DNA from: DATGCT01 sp964639325
GTDB lineage: Bacteria > Patescibacteriota > Minisyncoccia > UBA6257 > GWB1-50-10
Assembly (NCBI GenBank): GCA_964639325.1
Contig: CAZXDO010000053.1
Coordinates: 1 to 35,353, forward strand
Direction: 5' to 3'
DNA length: 35,353 nt
Shown: positions 21,269-28,331 of the stretch, one piece after another
How the letters are laid out: each line of letters opens with the position of its first letter
How positions within the stretch are numbered: the stretch's first letter is position 1
The notes under the pieces: generated by a model
The model's database searches: none
What the model was told of the DNA's origin: nothing
What the model saw: only the letters and a program-made list of their open reading frames with translations
Position numbers and translations under genes: made by a program

Positions 21269-22951
21269 ATGGAAGAAGACTTTAAATTAGAAAAATTTCT
21301 TCTAAAACAAAAGCGTGGAGCCGAAAAAAGAGCTGCTCAAAGAAAGGCTGAAAAATACGGATTAAGCTACCTTGATCTTGTCTCAATTAAAACTCCTACT
21401 GAAATAAAAGCTATGGAACTTGTTAAAGAAGAAGACGCCAGAAAAGCACTTCTTGTTCCTGTTAAATTAGCTGGTAAAAAGCTTGTTATTGCGGTATGCG
21501 ACCCTCAAAAACCGGAAACAAAGAAAATAATTGAAGACCTCGAAAAAAATTACGACCTTACAATTTTTATTACTTCCAAATCAGGCCTCAAAAATACTTG
21601 GGGTTATTACAAATATATAAAAGAAGAAAGCAAAGAAATAACCGGTAGCGTAAAAATAGACCCTAAAGAAATTGAAAATTTAAAAAACCAGGTTAAAACT
21701 CTAGAAAACTTCTCTTCTTTTGTTCAAAATTTTCAAGGAAAACGTGTTTCTAAAATTTTAGAAACAATTCTCGGGGGAGCTATTTCCCTTCGGTCATCCG
21801 ATGTTCATCTTGAACCCGGTGAAGAAAAAAACGCTCTCCGAGTTAGGGTGGACGGCATGCTTCATACTGTTTTTGATGGATTATCCGAAGAGGTTCATAA
21901 ATCCGTCATTACAAGAATAAAACTTCTCTCTAATCTAAAACTCAACGTTCGCGACGAGGCCCAAGACGGGAGATTTACAATTAACCTTCCAAATAGAGCA
22001 ATAGAAATAAGAACATCGATTATCCCTTCAGAGTATGGCGAAACAGTTGTTTTGCGCCTTCTTGACCCCCAAGCTCTTAAAATAAACATGGAAGAGTTGG
22101 GGTGGCGGGAAGATGATTTAGAAATAATTAAGAAAGAAATAGACAAACCCAATGGACTAATATTAAACACCGGTCCTACCGGTTCCGGTAAAACAACAAC
22201 TCTTTACTCCTTTCTCCGAAAAAGGGTTGACCCTAAAATAAAAATAATAACTATTGAAGACCCTATAGAATACCATCTTGAAGGAATCTCCCAAACCCAA
22301 GTAGACAAAGACTCTGATTATACTTTTGCCAGCGGTCTTCGTTCTATCCTCCGCCAAGACCCTGACGTAATTTTGGTTGGTGAAATAAGAGACGCAGAAA
22401 CCACCAGTATTGCCTTGAACGCTTCTCTTACCGGCCATATGGTTTTTTCCACTCTCCACACAAACCATGCTGTTGGGGCCATACCTCGCCTTCTTGATCT
22501 TGGGGCCAAACCAAACATACTCGGTCCGGCTATATCAGTTATTATTGCTCAAAGACTTGTGAGAAAATTATGTGAAAAATGTAAAAAACCAGTTGAGCTG
22601 GATAATGAAACAAAAGAAAAATTAGATAATTTTTTAAAAAACCTTCCCGATAGAGTAAATAAAGAAAATTACAAAGACCCAAAAATTTATGAACCCAATC
22701 CCGAGGGCTGCAAAGAGTGCAACTATACTGGTTACAAAAAAAGAACCTCAATATTTGAGATCATCTTGGTTACTGACCGTATTGAGGAAGAAATATATAA
22801 AAACCCTACAGAGATACAACTTAAAAAACTGGCCCGAGAAGAAGGTATGGTTTCTATGCAAGAAGACGGCGTCCTTAAGGTTACAAAAGGGTTAACCGAC
22901 TTCAAAGAAATTGAAAGATTAACCGGACCAATTGATTGGAGTGTATATTAA
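21269..22951 (+). CDS. pilB: Type IV pilus / type II secretion assembly ATPase (PilB/GspE)
   Basis: This 560-residue hexameric ATPase powers pilus assembly from the cytoplasmic side of the membrane. It has the N-terminal GspE_N-like domain (about 25-110), the central RSSDVHLEP and VRVDGMLH motifs, Walker A GPTGSGKTT (302-310), the Asp box TIEDPIEY, Walker B ILVGEIRDAET, the His box TGHMVFSTLHTNHA and the C-terminal zinc knuckle with CEKC and CKEC. All catalytic residues are present. Type IV pili are among the few surface structures kept by Patescibacteria. No other pilus genes are adjacent. The GIY-YIG gene lies directly upstream and may have separated it from its original promoter region. 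Confidence 0.92.
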   Translation: MEEDFKLEKFLLKQKRGAEKRAAQRKAEKYGLSYLDLVSIKTPTEIKAMELVKEEDARKALLVPVKLAGKKLVIAVCDPQKPETKKIIEDLEKNYDLTIFITSKSGLKNTWGYYKYIKEESKEITGSVKIDPKEIENLKNQVKTLENFSSFVQNFQGKRVSKILETILGGAISLRSSDVHLEPGEEKNALRVRVDGMLHTVFDGLSEEVHKSVITRIKLLSNLKLNVRDEAQDGRFTINLPNRAIEIRTSIIPSEYGETVVLRLLDPQALKINMEELGWREDDLEIIKKEIDKPNGLILNTGPTGSGKTTTLYSFLRKRVDPKIKIITIEDPIEYHLEGISQTQVDKDSDYTFASGLRSILRQDPDVILVGEIRDAETTSIALNASLTGHMVFSTLHTNHAVGAIPRLLDLGAKPNILGPAISVIIAQRLVRKLCEKCKKPVELDNETKEKLDNFLKNLPDRVNKENYKDPKIYEPNPEGCKECNYTGYKKRTSIFEIILVTDRIEEEIYKNPTEIQLKKLAREEGMVSMQEDGVLKVTKGLTDFKEIERLTGPIDWSVY

Positions 22952-22966
22952 AAAATCCCGCTCAAA

Positions 22967-23094
22967 GACCTGTGGACAAAATTGTATGGTTATCCGCCGG
23001 CTAGCAGAATAAAGGGAAAGTTTTGAGGTGTGCCCCAGCTAAAAGCCAAAACAACCTAATTCTAAAAACAATTCCCAATTTTTGCCCACAGGTC
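22967..23094 (+). ncRNA. Candidate structured RNA between pilB and ruvB
   Basis: GACCTGTGGACAAAATTG (22967-22984) and CAATTTTTGCCCACAGGTC (23076-23094) form a stem of about 17 pairs with one mismatch and one bulge, enclosing some 91 nt. The enclosed part is richer in G and C than its surroundings and can form a smaller stem (GGCTAGC against GCTAAAAGCC). No protein frame spans it. A long closing stem with a large loop recalls 6S-type RNAs, but no diagnostic motif was found and the strand is uncertain. A protein-binding DNA site is possible; TGTGGACAA is one base from a DnaA box. Confidence 0.35.
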
Positions 23095-23166
23095 CCTAAA
23101 CAGGATTTATCAAAATTTTCAAAATTAACCCCCTAAATATAGCACAATAACAATACATTGTCAAAT

Positions 23167-24126
23167 ATGAAAACCCGACCAATAGAATTAATCCTTCGGC
23201 CTAAAAAATGGAATGACTATATAGGCCAGGAAAAAGTAAAATCAAACCTCAAGCTTATAATTGACGCTGCTAAAGAAAGAGAAGAATCTTGTGACCACCT
23301 TCTTTTTTATGGCCAAGCTGGTTTGGGAAAAACAACCCTTGCTTATATTGTAGCCAAGGAAATGAACGCATCAATCAAAACCACTTCCGGACCTTCTTTA
23401 GAAAGAACCGGTGATATTGCGGCTATTCTAACCAACATTGAACCCCACGAGATTCTCTTTATAGACGAAATCCACAGAATAAACAAAGCAGTAGAAGAAA
23501 TTCTTTATCCCGCCCTTGAAAGCCGCTCTCTCCACCTTATAGTCGGCAAAGGACCATCCGCAAAAACACTGTCAATTGAACTCCCTCCCTTTACGGTTGT
23601 TGGGGCTACCACTAAAGCCAATCTTCTTTCTTCCCCTCTTAGGTCTCGATTTGGAGGTGTTTTTAGGCTTGATTATTATACCAAAAAGGATATAGAAAAA
23701 ATAATAAAACGCTCTGCTGAAATTCTTGAAGTGCCCATAACCGAAACAGCTATTGAAAAATTAGCCGAAACATCCAGGTTTACTCCTAGGACTGCGAATC
23801 GTCTCTTAAAACGCTCTAGAGATTGGGCCCAAGTTCACAAAACTAATGAAATTAACGAAGAGTCCGTTAAAAAAACCCTTCAAATGATGGAAATAGACAA
23901 CCTAGGCCTTGAAGAAACCGATCGCCGCTTATTAAAAATAATAATAGAAAAATTTAATGGAGGCCCTGTGGGAGCTCGATCCCTCGCCGCTTCTTTAAAT
24001 GAAGAAGTAGGCACCGTTGAAGAGGTTTACGAACCTTTTCTTATTCAAATGGGTCTACTCAAAAGAACCCCCAGTGGCCGGGTAGCTACTTCTACGGCTT
24101 ATAAACATCTTGGTTACCGATACTAA
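23167..24126 (+). CDS. ruvB: Holliday junction branch migration ATPase RuvB
   Basis: RuvB is the AAA+ motor that drives branch migration with RuvA. The protein has the family start RPIELILRPKKWNDYIGQEKVKSNL, quoted in part here as RPKKWNDYIGQEK, then Walker A GQAGLGKTT, Walker B LFIDEIHRI, sensor-1 VGATTKANLLSSPLRSRF and the winged-helix end GRVATSTAYKHLG. Walker A has QA where PP is usual. Length is 319 residues from the ATG at 23167; a TTG nine bases earlier is less likely. A TACATT lies seven bases before the ATG, another possible leaderless start. It heads a plus-strand cluster with tsaE and the exonuclease gene. Confidence 0.94.
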   Translation: MKTRPIELILRPKKWNDYIGQEKVKSNLKLIIDAAKEREESCDHLLFYGQAGLGKTTLAYIVAKEMNASIKTTSGPSLERTGDIAAILTNIEPHEILFIDEIHRINKAVEEILYPALESRSLHLIVGKGPSAKTLSIELPPFTVVGATTKANLLSSPLRSRFGGVFRLDYYTKKDIEKIIKRSAEILEVPITETAIEKLAETSRFTPRTANRLLKRSRDWAQVHKTNEINEESVKKTLQMMEIDNLGLEETDRRLLKIIIEKFNGGPVGARSLAASLNEEVGTVEEVYEPFLIQMGLLKRTPSGRVATSTAYKHLGYRY

Positions 24127-24142
24127 GTATTGAAGTTTTGGT

Positions 24143-24598
24143 ATGGAAAATAAAATAAAAAAAATTCTTTCATCTCATAAAGAAACTAAAAAAATAGCCC
24201 GGTTCTTAGCTAAGGAAATAGAAAAAAAATATCCTCACGCCGCAGTCATCGCCTTAGAAGGAAACTTGGGTTCTGGTAAAACCAAATTTACTCAATTTTT
24301 TGCTGAAGCTTTAGGAATAAAAAATAGGGTTGTCAGTCCCACTTTCTTGATCATGAAAGAATACGCAATACCAAAAAATTTATATAAAAACTTTTTTCAT
24401 ATTGATGCTTATAGAATTAAAGAAGAAGATTTGGTTAATCTTGGGTTTAAAGAAATTATAAAAAACCCTAAAAACATCGTAGTTGTTGAGTGGGCTGATA
24501 GGGTTAAAAACTTAATTCCGAAAAAATCTATTTGGCTAAAGTTTTCTCACGGAAAAAACAACAAAGAAAGATTAATAGAACAAAAAAATGGACACTAA
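24143..24598 (+). CDS. tsaE: tRNA threonylcarbamoyladenosine biosynthesis ATPase TsaE
   Basis: TsaE works with TsaB and TsaD to place threonylcarbamoyl on A37 of ANN-reading tRNAs. The 151-residue protein shows the P-loop ALEGNLGSGKTKFTQ near residue 37, the switch-region SPTFLIMKEY, the FFHIDAYRIKEEDLVNLGF motif and VVVEWADRV, all typical of the family. The length is normal. It lies 16 bp after ruvB and overlaps the next gene by 11 bp, so the three are probably co-transcribed. tsaB and tsaD are not in the window. Confidence 0.93.
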   Translation: MENKIKKILSSHKETKKIARFLAKEIEKKYPHAAVIALEGNLGSGKTKFTQFFAEALGIKNRVVSPTFLIMKEYAIPKNLYKNFFHIDAYRIKEEDLVNLGFKEIIKNPKNIVVVEWADRVKNLIPKKSIWLKFSHGKNNKERLIEQKNGH

Positions 24599-25484
24599 AG
24601 AAAAAAAAGTTCTTTTAATCGATGCTAATTCGTTTATTCATCGAGCCTTTCACGCTCTCCCCCCGTTAAAAACTAAAGACGGGAAACCTACCGGCGCCAT
24701 ATACGGCTTAACCAACACTCTTTTAAGGGTTTTTGAAAATGAAAAACCTGATTATGTTGCAGCCGCTTTTGATACACCCAAAAAAACCTTTCGCAAAGAA
24801 TTATTTCAAGAATACAAAGCTCACCGTCCCAAAGCCCCCGAAGAACTGAAAGAACAAATATTAGAGGCTTATAATTTATTTAAAAATTTTGGAATAAAAA
24901 CAGTAGAAAAATCAGGTTTTGAAGCTGATGATGTTCTTGGTACGCTTGTTAAAAAATTCTGTGAAAACAAAAAAATAAAAATAATTGTTCTAACTGGAGA
25001 CCTAGACGCCCTCCAACTGATAGACCATAAAAATACAACCGTTTTGGTTCCTCAAAAAGGAGTTTCTCAAATGAACCACTACAACAAAGATAAAGTAATA
25101 GAACGTTTTGGGATAACCCCCAAACAACTTACAGATTACAAGGGACTCGCCGGAGATTCTTCCGACAACATACCCGGAGTTCCCGGTATAGGCCCTAAAA
25201 CCACCCAAGAGCTCCTTTCAAGATACGGAACTATTGAAGAGATCTATAAAAAAACAACCAATGAAAAAGGTTTGGTTTTTGAAAAGTTAAGAAAAAACAA
25301 AAAACAAGCAATTCTTTCAAAAAAATTGGCCACTATAAAAAAGGATTTAAAACTAAATGTATCTCTTGAAGATATAAGATACTCTCCAAAAAACGGGGAT
25401 TTAATTAATTATCTAAAATCACTTGGTTTTGAAAGCTTGGTTAAGCGCTTAATTCCCCAAAAACAAAAGGAGACCTTGTTTTAG
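24588..25484 (+). CDS. Stand-alone 5'-3' exonuclease (PolA N-terminal domain type)
   Basis: This 298-residue protein matches only the 5' nuclease part of DNA polymerase I, which removes RNA primers and flaps. It shows LLIDANSFIHRAFHALPPL with the metal-binding Asp, AAFDTPKKTFRKELFQEYKAHR, EADDVLGTL, LTGDLDALQLI and the helix-hairpin-helix DNA-binding segment GLAGDSSDNIPGVPGIGPKT (20 residues). No polymerase domain follows; the next gene is a histidine-kinase-like protein. The last residues, QKETLF, faintly resemble the sliding-clamp binding motif (QLxLF), which could tether it to DnaN. It overlaps tsaE by 11 bp. Confidence 0.9.
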   Translation: MDTKEKKVLLIDANSFIHRAFHALPPLKTKDGKPTGAIYGLTNTLLRVFENEKPDYVAAAFDTPKKTFRKELFQEYKAHRPKAPEELKEQILEAYNLFKNFGIKTVEKSGFEADDVLGTLVKKFCENKKIKIIVLTGDLDALQLIDHKNTTVLVPQKGVSQMNHYNKDKVIERFGITPKQLTDYKGLAGDSSDNIPGVPGIGPKTTQELLSRYGTIEEIYKKTTNEKGLVFEKLRKNKKQAILSKKLATIKKDLKLNVSLEDIRYSPKNGDLINYLKSLGFESLVKRLIPQKQKETLF

Positions 25485-25496
25485 TTTTCTAAAAGA

Positions 25497-25526
25497 TTTA
25501 CTTAGTTTAAGCAAATACCCTATAAT
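25497..25526 (+). promoter_or_regulatory. Promoter of the histidine-kinase-like gene
   Basis: TTTACT (25497-25502), an 18-bp spacer and a consensus TATAAT (25521-25526) lie in the short gap after the exonuclease gene. The start site would be near 25533, leaving a leader of about 15 nt. Confidence 0.6.
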
Positions 25527-25547
25527 ATAAACATACTTTTATTTCTT

Positions 25548-26828
25548 ATGTTTAATAAAATAAAAACCGGTTTTAGGTTTCTTCAAAACTCCCCCTACTT
25601 TCTCCCCACAACGCTTTCTTTGGTAATAGGAGCCGCCTCTTCCGCCGCAGCCTTTTTTTCAAATTTAACCATCTTTCCAATAATATCAGGTTTATTCTTT
25701 ATTATATTTTTTGTAGTTGTTGTTTTAACTCAAATAGAATTATCAGAAATTAAATTAAAAAACACTCTCGAACCAGACCATTTCAAAATAATCACTGAAA
25801 ACATGAAAGAAGCGGTGATTATCTACACTCCCGAATTCAAAATCACCACCTTTAATCCTGCTGCTGAAAAAATTTTTGGCATAAAAGAAGAAGAAATAAA
25901 AAACCAAACCATTTCCCCCGGTTTTATGAAAAATGAAAAACTCAAACCCTTGGTTCAGGTAATTTTTCCTTCACTGGCTCCGATGGTCAAACAAATCTCA
26001 GAATCCGGATGGCCTCAAATAACCGAAATGTCTACAGAAAACGGCCTTAATCTTATTGCTGTGTTTTCAAAAACGGTTAATAAAAAACAAAACTCGACAA
26101 GTTTTATTAAAATAATCCAAAACAAAACTAAAGAGAAAAATATTTCCGAATCGAAATCAATATTTACCACCAACTTTACCCAACAAACCCAAGAACCCCT
26201 AAAAGAAATAATTAATATTTTTAAAGAAGCCAAAGAGAAGATTAAAAAGGGTTCAAATTTGGATATTGAAACAATAAATAAAGGTATTCAAACCTCCAAC
26301 CTGCTTATTAAAACAATTAAAAACCTTTCTGAAATAAACAAATTAGAGGAAGGTAAATACATTTATGAATTCAAAGAAATAAATCTCTCCGATCTTGTTA
26401 GAGAAATAACCGAAAAAGCAAAAGATGTTGCAGAAAGCTACGGAGTTTCTGTTTCCCTATCGTCCATTGACAAAGCTTTATCCATTGTTGATCCCCAAAA
26501 AATAACAGCTGTTATATCTACCCTTATTGATAACGCTATAAAATATAACAATAACGGGGGTTCTGTTGATGTTTCTCTAACAAACAAAGATAATTTTGCT
26601 GAAATTATTGTAAGCGACACTGGTATCGGAATTCAAAAAAACGAACTAGAAAAGATATTCCAAAAATTTTACCGCACAAAAGAAGGTATCAAAACCGCTC
26701 CTTTGGGTGGTGGATTGGGTCTTTATATCGCCAAAAAAATAATTGAAAAACATAAAGGAAATATTTGGGCCGAATCAATACCCGGCCGCGGAAGTTCTTT
26801 TCACCTCACTCTTCCTATACAAAACTAA
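25548..26828 (+). CDS. PAS-domain histidine-kinase-like protein without the phosphoacceptor His
   Basis: The 426-residue protein has two hydrophobic segments (about 18-38 and 41-61), a PAS domain (about 78-175), a dimerisation helix region and a C-terminal HATPase. The ATP site is intact: N box LIDNAIKYN with Asn329, G1 DTGIGI from Asp357, F box FYRTK and G2 GGGLGLYIAKK. The H box normally reads FxxNxSHELRTPL; here residues 206-218 read FTTNFTQQTQEPL, so the His is Gln212. It cannot autophosphorylate in the usual way and may be an ATP-binding sensor or a scaffold. No response regulator is adjacent. It has its own promoter. Confidence 0.88.
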   Translation: MFNKIKTGFRFLQNSPYFLPTTLSLVIGAASSAAAFFSNLTIFPIISGLFFIIFFVVVVLTQIELSEIKLKNTLEPDHFKIITENMKEAVIIYTPEFKITTFNPAAEKIFGIKEEEIKNQTISPGFMKNEKLKPLVQVIFPSLAPMVKQISESGWPQITEMSTENGLNLIAVFSKTVNKKQNSTSFIKIIQNKTKEKNISESKSIFTTNFTQQTQEPLKEIINIFKEAKEKIKKGSNLDIETINKGIQTSNLLIKTIKNLSEINKLEEGKYIYEFKEINLSDLVREITEKAKDVAESYGVSVSLSSIDKALSIVDPQKITAVISTLIDNAIKYNNNGGSVDVSLTNKDNFAEIIVSDTGIGIQKNELEKIFQKFYRTKEGIKTAPLGGGLGLYIAKKIIEKHKGNIWAESIPGRGSSFHLTLPIQN

Positions 26829-26843
26829 AACAATACACAAAAT

Positions 26844-27380
26844 ATGTCCGGGCACAATAAATGGAGTAAAATAAAAAGAAAAAAAGAGGTTGCCGACAAG
26901 GAAAAAAGCAAGGTTTTTTCAAGATATATTAAAGCTATCTCTGATGCAGCAAAACAAAACCCCAACCCGGAAGCCAATACTGAGCTTAAAAGGGTAATTG
27001 AACAAGCTAAGGAAAATAACGTTCCTAAAAACAATATAGAAAACGCTTTAAGAAAGGCGCTAGAAACTGCCGAAAAAACAAAAGAAATTCAACTAGAGGC
27101 TTATGGACCGGCAGGAATTGCTATATTAATAATCGCCGACACCGATAACCAACAAAGAACCATCCAAAAAATAAAATCTATTTTAAACGACATCCCGGAA
27201 GCAAAATGGGCCGACCCCGGAAGTGTAACTTGGGCTTTTGAAAAAAATAACCAAACAGGAAAATGGAAAGCTAAGTTTCCTCAAGAAATAAACAAAGAGG
27301 ATAGAAAAAAGTTAAAAAACTTAGTTGACAAAATAAAAGAAAATGAAGATGTTACAGAGGTATACACTTCTTCGTTATAA
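26844..27380 (+). CDS. YebC/PmpR-family protein, shortened
   Basis: YebC proteins are DNA-binding regulators or, as shown for some members, translation factors acting on proline-rich stretches. The start SGHNKWSKIKRKKEVADKEK and the NNVPKNNIENALRKA helix are typical, as is LEAYGPAGIAILIIADTDN. Usual members have 235-250 residues; this one has 178. The missing part is the third domain, which in the family is inserted before the final strand; the end LVDKIKENEDVTEVYTS matches the usual C-terminus. The shortening therefore looks like a clean domain loss and not a frameshift. ruvC follows after 9 bp, an order seen in many bacteria. Confidence 0.88.
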   Translation: MSGHNKWSKIKRKKEVADKEKSKVFSRYIKAISDAAKQNPNPEANTELKRVIEQAKENNVPKNNIENALRKALETAEKTKEIQLEAYGPAGIAILIIADTDNQQRTIQKIKSILNDIPEAKWADPGSVTWAFEKNNQTGKWKAKFPQEINKEDRKKLKNLVDKIKENEDVTEVYTSSL

Positions 27381-27389
27381 AAAACCAAT

Positions 27390-27848
27390 ATGTTAATTCT
27401 TGGAATAGATCCGGGTACCACTAGGATTGGTTATGGGTTAATTGAAAGCAATAAAGGAAAGTTCTTGTTTAAAAAGGCTGGAATTATTGAAATTAAAAAA
27501 AAAGAAGCGGGTGAAAGGCTTGTTGATCTAGAAAAAGAACTATCAAAACTTATTAAAGAAAACAAACCGGACAAGGTTGGTGTTGAAAAATTGTTTTTCT
27601 CAAAAAACAAAAAAACGGCTATAAGAGTAGCAGAGGCCCGAGGAGTAATATTGGTAACACTTGCCAAAAAATCAATTCCTTTTGTAGAGATATCTCCTAA
27701 CCAAATTAAAACATCGGTTACTGGTTATGGAAACGCCTCTAAAAAAGGAGTGGCTAAAATGGTTAGTTATATTCTTAAAATACCCACCAACAAATACATT
27801 GACGACACGACCGATGCTCTGGCTATAGCTATTGCCGTTGAAGATTAA
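27390..27848 (+). CDS. ruvC: Holliday junction endonuclease RuvC
   Basis: RuvC cuts Holliday junctions as a dimer using an RNase H-like fold. The start LILGIDPGTTRIGYGLIE carries the first catalytic Asp (residue 7). VGVEKLFFSKNKKTA carries the catalytic Glu, and DDTTDALAIAIA near the C-terminus carries the final acidic residues. Length is 152 residues, close to the usual 160-170. It lies 9 bp after yebC. ruvA and ruvB are 21 kb and 3 kb away, so the three resolvasome genes do not form one operon here. Confidence 0.94.
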   Translation: MLILGIDPGTTRIGYGLIESNKGKFLFKKAGIIEIKKKEAGERLVDLEKELSKLIKENKPDKVGVEKLFFSKNKKTAIRVAEARGVILVTLAKKSIPFVEISPNQIKTSVTGYGNASKKGVAKMVSYILKIPTNKYIDDTTDALAIAIAVED

Positions 27849-27856
27849 ACAAGCTC

Positions 27857-27884
27857 TTGACTTTTTAAAAAAAATAAATAATAT
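27857..27884 (+). promoter_or_regulatory. Promoter of the acidic-protein gene
   Basis: TTGACT (27857-27862), a 16-bp spacer and TAATAT (27879-27884) form a plausible promoter. The transcript would begin near 27891 and carry a leader of about 120 nt, long for this window. Confidence 0.5.
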
Positions 27885-27903
27885 AAACAGAGTTTGCTTC
27901 TGT

Positions 27904-27932
27904 ATCGGTTTGTAAAATAAACAAAATCCGAT
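27904..27932 (+). promoter_or_regulatory. Hairpin in the leader of the acidic-protein gene
   Basis: ATCGGTTTGT and ACAAAATCCGAT pair through 10 base pairs with a two-base bulge around a 7-nt loop. It may control or stabilise the message. No known riboswitch pattern is recognised. Confidence 0.35.
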
Positions 27933-28013
27933 TACGCAGTAAATTTTTAAAACAATAATTAACAAAAGAAAACAAAGGTCGGTTTGGTTTGTGTTTGTAG
28001 CCAAAAAAATACT

Positions 28014-28232
28014 ATGACCAAGACCAACTTAGAAGAAAAATTAGTAGAAAAAATTGATGTTTTAGTAAGTGAAGAAGATGAAGGGATGGACTGGAGTGAT
28101 GATTCAAATGATGAAGAATTAACAGAAGATGATAATGATTGGAACAAAGACGAGGAAGAAAGCGATGACGACCAAGAGGGGTTTGAAAGTACTGAAGCCG
28201 AAGAAGTGGGGTGGGACGAAGAAGAAGACTAA
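28014..28232 (+). CDS. Small highly acidic protein of unknown function
   Basis: From the ATG at 28014 the product has 72 residues, of which roughly half are Asp or Glu; Trp and Ser are the main others. The first 18 residues (TKTNLEEKLVEKIDVLVSEE) could form a short helix, and the rest is probably disordered. The look is that of acidic tails such as the RNA polymerase delta subunit, but the folded N-terminal domain of that family is missing, so no function is given. It has a promoter, a long leader with a hairpin and a strong terminator, which supports a real single-gene transcript. Confidence 0.7.
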   Translation: MTKTNLEEKLVEKIDVLVSEEDEGMDWSDDSNDEELTEDDNDWNKDEEESDDDQEGFESTEAEEVGWDEEED

Positions 28233-28239
28233 AAACATT

Positions 28240-28270
28240 CCGCCAGTTCATAAAAACTGGCGGTTTTTTT
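28240..28270 (+). terminator. Intrinsic terminator after the acidic-protein gene
   Basis: CCGCCAGTT and AACTGGCGG form a perfect 9-bp stem around a 6-nt loop, followed by seven T. Confidence 0.9.
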
Positions 28271-28306
28271 ATTAAAATTATAATTTATAAAATAAAATAA
28301 CTAGGT

Positions 28307-28312
28307 TATAAT
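28307..28312 (+). promoter_or_regulatory. -10 box of the PBP gene
   Basis: TATAAT lies 19 bp before the ATG at 28332 and seven bases before an in-frame TTG at 28320. Start near 28319-28320 would leave a leader of about 12 nt, or none if the TTG is used. Confidence 0.5.
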
Positions 28313-28331
28313 TACTTTATTGCTAACTAAT

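Noticed and set aside
28012..28251. Minus-strand frame of 79 residues opposite the acidic protein
   Set aside because: It is a His/Leu-rich mirror of Asp/Glu codons and would run through the terminator.
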